Positions 26,430-37,300 of a stretch of 64,000 bases of DNA are shown in pieces; position 1 is the stretch's first letter; every line of letters starts with the position of its first letter. The DNA lies in assembly GCA_001953115.1 (NCBI GenBank), contig LSSL01000314.1:20701-84700 (forward strand), read 5' to 3'. The position numbers were made by a program, and so were the translations under genes. This DNA is from Smittium mucronatum (taxonomy: Eukaryota; Kickxellomycota; Harpellomycetes; Harpellales; Legeriomycetaceae). The notes under the pieces are model-generated. The model had not been told where the DNA came from. It did not search any database and saw only the letters and a program-made list of their open reading frames with translations.

Positions 26430-27193
26430 AATTTCATTAATTGAAGTTCCCAAAATTAAAAATTATTATTTTTTATATAAAGGCCATCAATAGTTTTTGA
26501 GAAACAGGAAGAACATAATTGAAGGTTCAGATAGTGATTTTTTGTATTCTAATTTTTATGAAAATTTCTAGGAGCTATAAAACTGGTTAAATATGCGGAG
26601 ATTTGTTCAAAAATTTCAAATTTCTCAAATATTCTTTACTTTCCATTATTTTTTTCGATGATTATAAAAAGTAAAAATAAACCAGATTAGCGAGATTATA
26701 AATAGTTATTTAATTTATTTTTCTCACTTTAATACTTATAATTTTATAATCAAATTTACAAAAGTAGGTAGGAAAAATTTTCACGTATTAAATTACTGAT
26801 TATGTAAAAAATTATATTCGTAAAAAATTGCTCCAGCGATAGGTAAAATAAAGATAAATCAATAATAGAAAAGTATAATTTAAAAGTACTTTGAAAATTA
26901 TTTAACCCAAAAATTTATGGAATAATGGGACTGATCATTAGAAAAATTTTCTAATAATCAAATTCTATTCTCTAAAGAATAATTTTGACTTTTAAAAAGA
27001 AGTTTTTATTGGAATGAAAAAAATAATCCGTTTTAAAAAGGTATATTTCTCTTTAAAAAATATTCTGTTGTAATGAAAAAAAGTTCTATTATTATTTGAG
27101 AAAGTTTCAATTGATTTGTATTATAGGTAATTTTCCTGGAAAAGAGATATATGTTTTTTTATAAGTTTTTTTTATAGATTTAGAAAACTAATA
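26430..27193 (-). repeat. Right inverted arm of the large foldback element
   Basis: Inverted partner of 23902-24640. The outer end is degraded: the CAGGGG tip is replaced by a sequence reading TTAGTTTTCTAAATC on the minus strand. Confidence 0.7.
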
Positions 27194-28489
27194 CATCTTT
27201 TTTATTTATTTTTGCCAATAAGGATGTTTTAATTTCAAAAATATACAAAAATATAAATCCCCAACAATTTTTACACGGTAGAGGATATATATTTTTAGCG
27301 ACATTAAAATATTTTTGTTATAAAAAATGGTCTTATGGATATACTTTAGTTATTAATGCAATATTTTAGAACTCTGGTTCAAATTTAAGAATTATAGGAC
27401 AATATTTATGTTAAAATTACATTTTTACTTTCATAATACTAATCGAGAGAAAAAGATTTTTAAAATAAATAGCAAGTGTATACTAATTAGAGGAGCTAAA
27501 TCTATAAATAGAGTTCTAAAAGGAGAAAAGCAGAAGATGGCGTGTAGAAAATCTTTGCTTAATCAAATACCATTCAGAATTTTTGTTGATCACAGCTAAG
27601 CATATACAGAATATAAGAGCAAAATATCTTATAATATTTTTCCAAAAAACATGTGCAAAAAACAGCAAGCGGGTTATAAGCAGGCCACTAAAATGTTTTG
27701 TTAGACGTTTGAGACTTTTTAGAGCTAACATTGATTCATATTATACAAAGAGAAAAGAAGTATTCAGTTCCATCCATAACATCACATTTTACATTTGCTT
27801 AAATATGGTAAGGTTATCGCTAAATTACACCTCCAGGTCAATATAATGAATTTTTTTATGTATTCCATTTACGTTACTTTTTTTATTGGATTTCGAAATT
27901 CTGGTATAGTATTATCTTATAAGATGATGAGCTCAATATTACCTCTCATAGTAATTTATGAGATTATATTCATCCTAAAGAATATATCAATCGATAAATT
28001 CTCAATATAAAGACTTTATTTTAAATTGAAGATGTTTCTTCAAGCTTTGAAGGTAGATAAAATTTAAGAGAAGTTTTCTCACTCACTGAGAATCTAATTG
28101 TTGCATGATTTGCTAAATTGAACATTATTTTCGAGATCAGAATTTCAAATTATTATTATATCATAGTCCCAAATAAAAATTAATTAGCACCAAAATAATA
28201 AAAATAAAAAAAATTTCATTTTTTTTATTTGTAAATTTTTTTATGGTTGGATACTATAGTTTTATAAAATAAAAATAGTATTATCAAAATGTACTTAGTA
28301 GAAAAAAGAGTTTGGGTTTCAATTTGAGTTAGATAATCGGCTTTCGCTGAACACTAAATTTCCTCTTGGTGCTATTGAGAACCATTCGGATCTTATGGCC
28401 ATTCAGGAATATCTTTTCTCAATATCTTTGAAATCAATTATAATTATCTGTTTTAGGTCGTATTTCCATCTGTTTAATAGTCCTTCTCC
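27194..28489. other. AT-rich DNA between the foldback element and the LINE
   Basis: Short frames at 27408-28010 overlap on both strands, show biased Lys/Ile/Phe composition, and carry no recognisable motif. The part next to 28490 probably holds the 3' tail of the minus-strand LINE. Confidence 0.4.
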
Positions 28490-29658
28490 TGTTATTTTTG
28501 TTTCTGATAGGGCTGTTCGGCTCTTTTTCTGTTGATTTTCCATATTGCTAATCCATATAGTATGTCCAAATTCGGAAAAAAACTTTCCATTGGCTCTAGA
28601 AAATTGTATATTACCTCTGATGTTAGTTTATTGAATATCCCATTAATAATTGAATCTGAAGTGATAAATCTTCCATACACTTTCCCACGAATAATTTACT
28701 CATCTAAAGCCATAGTAAATACGAGGAATCTTTTCCTTACGTGATCTGCACATTTTCATTCTTGTGATTGGTTAATTATGCCTTTATTACATATTCTAAT
28801 TATCTTTCCTGTGATTATAGCATTGTGAAATAGAAGCCATAAATGACTGATCACTTTTGGATCCAGATCAATCTCGTCTAATTTAATCCAATAAACATTG
28901 GATTTTTTTAGTTTTTCTTCCTATTTTGCTCCATTTTGGCTCAGCTCTTAGTTTTTTTCCGTTTTCTGCATCTATTTTATTTTTTATTAATTTATTTTTA
29001 AATTAATTTTACATCGAGCTTCCATCTAAAAAATCTCATTGGATATGTTCCCGGTTCCCATGTATGCTTTACTGAATCATTTGCCATTCATTGGGCTGTT
29101 TACCGAAAATTTAATAGATTTTCACTTGATATATATTGTAAATATAGATTATTATTGGTTTTCCAATATAAGCGAGCATTTTCCAAGGAATTTTCGTCAA
29201 TTATATATTTAGCTATGTAATAGCCATTGAGGATCCTTTTTATTAAGACTCTTATCAGTTAATTTTATTATTTTCTTCAAGCCAAGCATTTTGACTCTTT
29301 CGTATGACCAATCATTGAATTATTTTGAGTTTTTTTTTTTTGAAGATAGCTTTTACTGTTTTAATCGGCTCGCTCCATATTGTTGGAAAACTCTTTTTAC
29401 GCTTTGGGGTGTATTATTAACCATCATTTCATGAATGCTTTCAAAATTTGCTTGTCTTTTCTTTAGAGAAAAAAGATTATAGGCTGCTAGATTTATCCAT
29501 ATTGTAGATTTATTTGATAAAAAATCATTGTTCCATTTTAAGAACAATTTTTTTGATTTTGAGTTGATATTTAATAGTCCCCATCCCCCATTATTTCTAT
29601 CAAGTTTTAACTTATCTATTTTTATACGAGTTTTTTTTAATATTCTATATGAATTCAT
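28490..29658 (-). pseudogene. LINE ORF2 relic: post-RT region
   Basis: The frame 29658-29353 carries N-G-G-W-G-L-L-N-I, the 'K.GG.GL.N' block that follows the RT thumb in L1/Tad-type ORF2. Farther on, about 28490-28550 reads L-Y-G-L-A-I-W-K-I-N-R-K-R, like the 'W.IW..RN' segment of the terminal zf-RVT-type region. No RNase H domain was identified. Confidence 0.65.
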
Positions 29659-29902
29659 ACATTCTTTTTTTTTACATTTTTTATAAAGTTACTATTGAAT
29701 GGAATTAAGTGTGCAGTATAAAATAGTTTAAATAGTATGATGGTGTTTGATATTAAAACTCTCCACTTTACTGAAAGTCTTCTGTTCTTGTACAGATTTT
29801 TTTTATTGGTTATTTTAGCAAATAGTTCTTCTTGGGGCTTTTTTTAATGAAAATCCCTTTAAATAGAAGAAAATACCAATATATTTAAAAGTTTCGGTTG
29901 GA

Positions 29903-30600
29903 TTAAGGAAATTTCGGTTTAACCAACCTTGTTCTGTATTTTCTATCTTGATATATATAGTTTTTTTTTACTTTTTTTTTTTTTGCATTTGAGGCAATAA
30001 AATGAAGATTCAGATTTCCATTCATTATCGTTTCATCTTCTTGGCCTTTAACTCCGATTAAAAAATCATCTGCATAAGTTAGATATTTGAAATTTTCTTT
30101 GGACACTATTATACCATTTTTTTATCGTTTAGCGTTATTAGGAATGGCTCGATTATCAAATTATACTATAATTGTGAAAGGGGATCCCATTGTCGGATCC
30201 CTTTTTCAATTTTTATTGGTTCGGTGAGGGTTCCATTTATACATAACTTTTACTTGACACTAAATATATATTCTTAAGAATTTTAATAAATGTTTGGCTA
30301 AATCCGAATCTTTACCAGCACTGAAATAAATAACTCCAATCAACTCTATCATATGCTTTTTCTTGGCCAAGAATTGCTAGGTATACATTTTTTTTGATTG
30401 GGATTGATTAAGCTGTTTTTAAATAGGATTTTTGCTGTAATTATGTTATCGAAAAACTTTTTACTTTTAATTAATCCTGATCGGCGAATATAAATCAGTC
30501 TTTTTATCACTTTTTGGAGTCTCTTAGTAAAAATTTTAGTGACTATTTTTTCATTTGCGTTAGAGAGGGTTATTGGCCTATAATTTTTTAGATTTTTCAA
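29903..30600 (-). pseudogene. LINE ORF2 relic: reverse transcriptase domain
   Basis: The minus-strand reading gives, in order, N-Y-R-P-I-T-L-S-N and T-K-R-L-Q (about 30590-30510), Q-E-K-A-Y-D-R-V-D-W (about 30330-30370, motif A with its Asp) and Y-A-D-D-F-L (about 30060, motif C with both Asp). These are the standard non-LTR RT landmarks. They lie in three separate frames with stops between. Confidence 0.85.
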
Positions 30601-31429
30601 GTCTCCATTTTCAGGTATTAGGACTATTTTATAATATTAATTAAAAGTGTTCCATTTTCCATTTTTGTTTATTGTTGAAAATATTTTCTAATATGATGGA
30701 TATTTTTTTTGAACATTTTATAGAATTCAAATTGTAATCTTTCAGGTCTCGGAGATTTATTATTGGATGAGCAATCTATTACGTTTAATATTTTCATTAT
30801 CTAGTTTTTTTTCCAGCATGTGTGCATCTAGACTATTAAGTGTGTTACATATACTGGATAAAATCTTTGATTGGCTGAGTGAAGTTGTGTTGCCTTTTTG
30901 AAACAATATTTTATAAAAAGAGTGTACCTCCTTTTTGACTTCATCTTTATCCGTGAGGCTATTGACATTTTTATTGGTTAAATCTCCAGTTTATTTGTTT
31001 TTTTCTCTAGATTTAAGTAGATCTTAGAAATATTTTTTTGATCTTTCATTATGTTCTATTCAATTGGTTCTAGAGCGTACAATTACTCTATCAAGATTAT
31101 CTTTTTTAATTTTAATTATTTCATTTTCATTTGCCTTCATTTCCTAGATATATAAGAGTTTAATTGATTCATTGGTATGAGGGTATTTTAAAATTCTTAG
31201 TGTCATTTTATTGGTGGTCCCTAAGTTTTTTGAATTGGACTTATTAATGTCATGCTTTGCGTAATTTATGAATAATTCTTTGAAGTTATTTTAGAGTATG
31301 ACCCAGTGTTTTACTGAGGCGCATGCACAAATTAATTTCGCATCAATTTCATTTAATACATCCAAAACTCCTAATAGTTTTTTGTTTAGTTTCCAATTTT
31401 TTGATTTTTTGAGGTTGCTTTTTATTCGA

Positions 31430-32054
31430 AATAATTGGATCGTTATATATTTATGGTCGGAGAATTAGTAGAATCGATATTTAAGATTTTTTTGTGTTTT
31501 GATATGCTTTCAGGGATTATAATGTGATCGATTCTAGATTTACGCTTTCCTGAGTAGTCTTTACAGGAGAAGATGGATTCATTTGGCATAAATTTAGATA
31601 TTGAATTAATCAATCTGTATTGGATAGTTATTTTCTCGATATTTTCCGCTTCATTTTATTGGCTATTCTTTCGGGAATCTGTTATTAAATTCATTTTATA
31701 CTATATTCATATCATCTAGTATAATAATTTCTTCATTTTTATTAATTTTTCTTGTAGAAATTCGATAGAAATTCTCCTTTCTTTTTCAATATTCTGAAAG
31801 TATATATTAGATATTTTTAGCTGTTTATTGTTTATTGTGGATGTATCTGTAATATTTTTCCTACCCTCTAAATATATATGATTGGATATAATCGAGTATT
31901 TTTCTTTGTTTAAATTTTTTGCCGTATATTTAGACAAAATAACTTCATTCCCCCAGTAAGCGGACCAGAATTTTTTATCCGCGTCTTTAATTTTAATCTC
32001 TTGTAAGCACAGTATGTCTGATTTGATAAAAAAATTTAGGTATGGGAAAATCAT
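31430..32054 (-). pseudogene. LINE ORF2 relic: apurinic-type endonuclease domain
   Basis: The minus-strand frame 32054-31716 contains D-I-L-C-L-Q-E-I-K, the catalytic-Glu motif of the exonuclease/endonuclease/phosphatase fold. Further on, S-R-I-D-H-I-I-I-P (about 31540) and, after a frame change, S-D-H-K-Y-I (about 31460) match the distal R-I-D and S-D-H motifs. These parts sit in different frames, so the domain is broken. Confidence 0.8.
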
Positions 32055-32899
32055 TTTTTTCTTTTTTTTTGTCTGATATTCATTTTAAATTAAATGTTGG
32101 TATTTTGATTTTTTTTTTCTTCCATATTTTTTATTTGTTTTTTTTTTCAATTTTTTTCCAATTTTAGATGCTATTTTTTCTATGTTTTTTGTGATTTTAT
32201 ATCCGGTCCTCCTCGATATATTTGATTAAATCAAAAGAATTTTTTTCTAAAGAAACGATTTCTTTTTCCTAAGTCGCACAGGAAATCTTGGATAAAATAT
32301 TTAGGTTTTCTATTTCAGGGGGTACATTAAGGATTATTTAAATATAAGAGTGCATCAGTAGTTATGTTTTCCTCATTTGACAGGTATGAGGCTTCAGGTA
32401 CTTCTATTTTTTTTTATTGAAGAATTCTTTGGCTATTTATTTTTCTCTATTAGTTTTTTTATTTTTTCCATTTTTTCTTCCAATGTGGTTTTATTTTTCA
32501 TATTTTTTCTGACGCAGCTTAGATTAGATTTTCAATAATCAAAATTTCCAGATAGAATTCTCAAAAGATCAATGTCTCTTTCAGGTAAGTCTTGCAGTTT
32601 TTTAGACCCCATCGCTTTATTTTGAGTAAATAAGCTTTTATTAATAGGTATATCTTTCAGCAATGTCGTTTTAGGTTTTAGGTCTTAGTTCATGTTAAGT
32701 TATAGAATCGCTATGCTGAGGAATGCTTGTTTTCGGATTCTCATCTTTCTTGCTCACGATAATATATATTTTTTCTTTTTCTTTTTTTATATTTTTATCG
32801 CTTTTGTTATTTATTTCTTCAATAAATATTTTTTTTATGATTTTGGGCTGTTTTTTCTTGTTCTTTTAAGTTTTTTTTCGAATTTAGCCCTTATTTAAG

Positions 32900-33627
32900 G
32901 GCATTCAAATTTCCCAATGGCTGGTTTCTTTACAGTATGTGCATATAATTTTACCCCCACTCCACAGCATGGCCACTTTTATATCGTTGACTACTATAAT
33001 ATAAGGTATTTCATTTTCATTTTCAATTATTATTTTTATACTTTTTGATGAGAATGAGTAGTATTTAGTATGTTTTAGGGCTGATATATCCAGTGCCTCT
33101 CCTATAACTTTTAAATTTCCATAGGCTTCTTTAGCTACGCCCAGATATTTAGTCCATTATAGGATGGTTTATTTATATATTTGTAATCATTGCTGTATAC
33201 TGATGTCTCCAGGAGTTCTATTTTTTCCTCATTGTATTTTATCTCTTTATATTTTACCGTTTCCATAATTTCTTTATCTTTAAATTTTAGGAATAAAATT
33301 TTTCTTCTGGCATCTATTTCAAAGATTGTCTGTATTTCATTGAATTTTTTCAGTATTTTTATAATGGAGATTTCGATGTCAATGTTAAATTCACCTAGTC
33401 TACGTCCGAGTTTGAATGGGGTACCCCGTCATGCACATGATAGTTTTATTTTTTGTTTTCTTTCCCAATATCATTTCTAATATAGATACAGGACTGTAGT
33501 TGTTAACAAGTTTGTTAATTTTTTTCCTGTCCGCACTGACACCTAATTGTGGATTAGGGCTGGTAGCAGCAACATTCGCCCAACTTGGGTCGGACGGTTG
33601 TTTGAAACTGTTTTTATTAGTTTCCAT
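32900..33627 (-). pseudogene. LINE ORF1 relic (nucleic-acid-binding protein)
   Basis: Starts at a plausible ATG (33627). Early in the protein is D-P-S-W-A-N-V-A-A, a sequence typical of ORF1 of fungal Tad-like elements. Near the 3' end (about 32905-32960) a CCHC knuckle can be read as C-T-Y-C-K-E-T-S-H-W-E-I; the final Cys (E-C-P-L) is recovered only by shifting frame by one base. The frame is open only to about 33400 and is then broken. Confidence 0.75.
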
Positions 33628-33630
33628 CGC

Positions 33631-34326
33631 TCTAGACTTGAGTGTTAGTTTGTTAGCTTGACTTAGTATATTTATCCGGTAAGAATTTAAACGTTTTTTA
33701 TTGGCAATTTTAATTACATTCCTCAAAGAAGAAAGAGATATTTTTTTTTATTTTGCTTTTTATAGGAGAAAAACCATTCTACCTCCAATAAAATTTGTAC
33801 GTTTTTCAATAAGAAACATTTTTTAATTCCAATTATTGAGCTCCCAATGATTTAATGCATTAAAAATGTTAGCTTTCCAAATTTGGAAATCAGTAAAAAC
33901 TCAATATGGAAATGTTTGCTCTCAAATATGAATTTATATTCAGCTAACCAATGATCATAGAAAACACGCTAATGTCTATTAATTTTCTTATATTGCCAAT
34001 AGAATAGCATTTTTTGCAATATCCAATTATTTTAGATATTATTTTTTGGGAAATGGCCAATTCGGGGAGAGCCAAAAAAAAAGTTGATTAGTGTTTTCAG
34101 GCTTCAAGAATCATCAATATTTCAGAGTTAATAGTTGCTGGATAGTTTGTGCCATACAAATCAAGGAAAATTAGCCAATTACCAATTAAGCTTATACTGG
34201 AATTTATATGATATCAATAGTGATGCTTTGGATTGTTTATTGAGTCGTGTTTTCGCTTTGGTATTCTGTAAACCAAAAGTACTAGAATTTGCAGAACTAA
34301 AGCTGCCTAATAGTGGTTTTGGTACA
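33631..34326. other. Region between the LINE and TAF2
   Basis: Holds the presumed LINE 5' end and the TAF2 upstream region. The TAF2 frame stays open upstream of the chosen ATG to about 34135, preceded by a possible acceptor (ttttcag at about 34100), so an upstream TAF2 exon is possible but not supported by recognisable protein sequence. Confidence 0.45.
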
Positions 34327-37300
34327 ATGCCTTTGTTTGCGATTAATCATCAAACTGCAACTCTGGACTTTGATTTTGATAACCGAACTGTTAAAGGAAT
34401 AACTGAGATTTTATTAGTGCCAAGAACCTCTCAATTAAGATATATTCATCTAAATTGTGAATGTCCCGTGATTCTTGCTGTCACTGTAAATGGCCTTTCG
34501 AGTAAATTTGTTAACAATAGGACCAAGGATCCACTGGAAGCTTCCAATCGATTATCTTTCAAATATGATTTAATAAAATCTACCGAATTAGAGATTGAGA
34601 TCCCAGAACAAATCGATCTGGTATTATCCCTAATCCCTTTTGAAAAATTTATCGTGATTATATAAATGTATTTTCTCTTCCATTTTAGTCTAATAACGTC
34701 GTCAATGATTCTTCTCATCCTGATTCAAGTAATGTGCTTCCACTGACTGTCAGAATTTGGTTCGATTTATCTGTGCAAGATTCAGGGATTGTTTACATAA
34801 GCGATTTGGATTCCGCCAACGTATTTATTCTATTTATTAGTTTATAACCCATTTTTCATTAATATTTCCCTATCTAGTCAACTCCAGTTTTTTACCTTGA
34901 ATCTAATACTCTTCCTGGGTTCTCAAGAAGATGGCTTCCGTGTTCAGATGAATTGTCTGAAAGAATGACTTGGGACCTTAGATTTATAGTCCCAACAGTA
35001 TTAAAAAGTTCTAAAGATCCCAATAATGGCTTTTATGATACCGTAGTTGTTTCCAGTGGTGAATTAGTGGGCCAGGTATTAAGATTTTTTTATTCTTCAA
35101 TTTTTAAAAATTCTAACATATTTGTATTTCAAATTCTATTTACAGGCTTTTCACCCAACATGCAAAACCAAAAAAATCTTTAATTATGTTCTTTCTGTTG
35201 CCACTCCTGCTTGTGCTATTACCTTTGCAGTCGGAGGTTTCGACGTCTGTATTCGTTTGGATCAAAATAAATTACAACAAGATAATTCTTCCAATATTCA
35301 GAAAACATCAGACAGTTCCGCCAATATTGATGATACTAATACTATAAATAAAGATGATGACATCGAAGCTGAGCAAAGTGTAGACAAACTATTCGGCGAT
35401 GATTTTAAAAGCGAGGATGAATTTCATAACAATGGTATTTTTATTTTTTATTATCCCCTTCAATTATTATTATTAACCATCTTACACCTATGCATGTTTT
35501 ATATGAATTTTAAACTTGAATTTTTTTATAGATTCAAAGCCCAAAGTAGATTCTCTATCAAGTATCGGGGGAATTTTCGCATTTGGAAATAAAGATTTTT
35601 TAGATGAAATAATAGAAACCACATCTTTTGTCTGTGATGTAATAATCTTTTATCCAACTCACTATCGATTTTTCTCAATACCTAGAATTTTAATTAAAGA
35701 AAAAATCTAACTACTTTTCATTTTAATATTTTGGCGGTCTTAATTAGGCTATTGAATTCTACAACGAATCTATAGGTCCTTATCCTTTCACTATGTACAA
35801 GATTGTTTTCATTGATGGTTTAAAACTTCCATTAATATCCGGAGCCTCAATCACGATTTCTAGGTATTTTCCTACATAGTATTAATATAATAGTTTTTTC
35901 TTATCTGTCTATTTTTTTTCATTTAGTTTTGATCTGCTCTACCCCAGAGATGCTATTGAACCTGCTTATGAATCCAGAAGAAAATTAAATTTAGAAATAG
36001 CTCACCAATGGTTTGGTGTGTATATAGTACCCGAAAAATGGTAATATATTTATTGAATTGCAATATTAACCATTGTGTCCTTTTTTTTAAAATATTTTCA
36101 ATTCAAAATTATTCTATCCAAATAATTCAAAACAATCCCATTTTATTGAAAAAAATCCATCAGGAGTGACCAGTGGCTAATGTGCGGGCTTTCAAGTTTT
36201 TTAGGGAGTTTATATCTCAAAAAAAATCTTGGTAAAAATGAGTATTTTTACAGATTAAAAAAGGTAGTTAATAAATAACTTTAATTTCTCTATTTTATAT
36301 TTAATTTCATCTTTGCATTGTCTATTTATTATTCACCTTTGTAGGATTTGTCTAGGTTATGTAATGCTGACGTGAATCAAAAGCCAATAAGCTACATAGA
36401 TCAGTCTTGTGCTTTAGATAATGATGAGTTGATGTTCATAATGCTTAAATCCCCAATTGTATTATATATGCTAGATAAGAGAATGGTTAAAAGGGGTGCT
36501 TCATTGGGGCTAATGAGGGTTATACCGAAAATTTTTGTTTCATCAATGAGTGGTGATTTAGGACTTTCTAACTCTCTCTCCACGAATTATTTTTTGAGGT
36601 TATGTAGAAAGGTTAGTGGCGTCAATTTGAAGGATTTCGCCGATCAATGGATATTCGGTACTGGGTGCCCTATTTTCAAGTTTTCTTACTCTTTTAACCG
36701 AAAAAAATTGGTTGTAGAGTTATCTATGATCCAAATATCCTCTAATTCTTTCTCATCAACTCAATATTCAAAGCCTCAAATATTTACTGTTAGTATACTC
36801 TTAAATTTTTTATTATTTATACCTCAATTTAACTAGCTTTCATTTACATTTCATAGGGGCAAATGACTGCTCGAGTTAGGGAAGCTGATGGCACGCCTTA
36901 CGAGCACGTACTTGATATATCTTCGAATCAGCAAAAGTTTGAAGTTCAATTTAATACTAAATACAAGAGAATTCGTCGCAACACAAAAAGATTCCATCTT
37001 AGACAGATGGCCGCTGCTGCTGAAGAAATTAATGCTAACGCAGAGCTATTAGGAAATTCTGCTGATATCGAAGATGAGGTCTATAGCAACATAGCTTTGT
37101 TTGGTGCTGAGAACGAAGAGGAAAAAAACAATTGGAGGGTGGTGGAGTGGGGTGAAGATGACGAAGAAAGCTTGATTAGTTCCACATTTGAATGGATTCG
37201 TATGGATTCCGATATGGAATGGGCTTGTATCATATATTTTGAACAGCCAGATTTTATGTGGGCAGCCCAGCTTCAAAAAGATAGAGACGTTGTTGCTCAA

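Larger units (their letters stand above)
23902..27193. mobile_element. Large foldback / TIR element of about 3.3 kb
   Basis: The left end is CAGGGGTTTCCAAATC preceded by TA. From there to about 24640 the sequence is repeated in inverted, diverged form between about 26430 and 27190. Matching landmarks include 'tcaattgaaactttc' versus 'gaaagtttcaattga', 'gggttaaataatttccaaagtac' against its reverse complement near 26890-26920, 'taatctggtttattttta' against 'taaaaataaaccagatta', and 'tttctcaaaa' blocks at about 24554 and 26497. The right tip is decayed, ending near 27190. Left-arm 'cattccaatagaacc' (about 24028) matches the subrepeat of the small element at 47642-48027, so both belong to one family. 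Terminal CAGGGG next to TA is compatible with a Tc1/mariner-superfamily element; this is inference. Confidence 0.7.
28490..33630 (-). mobile_element. Decayed non-LTR retrotransposon (LINE; L1/Tad-like)
   Basis: Read on the minus strand the tract gives ORF1 (33627 down to about 32900), an apurinic-type endonuclease (about 32054-31430), a reverse transcriptase (about 30600-29900) and a post-RT region (about 29658-28490), the order of L1/Tad-clade elements. Frames are broken by many stops and frameshifts, so it cannot be active. Exact ends and any target-site duplication were not found. It ends about 700 bp before the first supported TAF2 exon. Confidence 0.88.
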
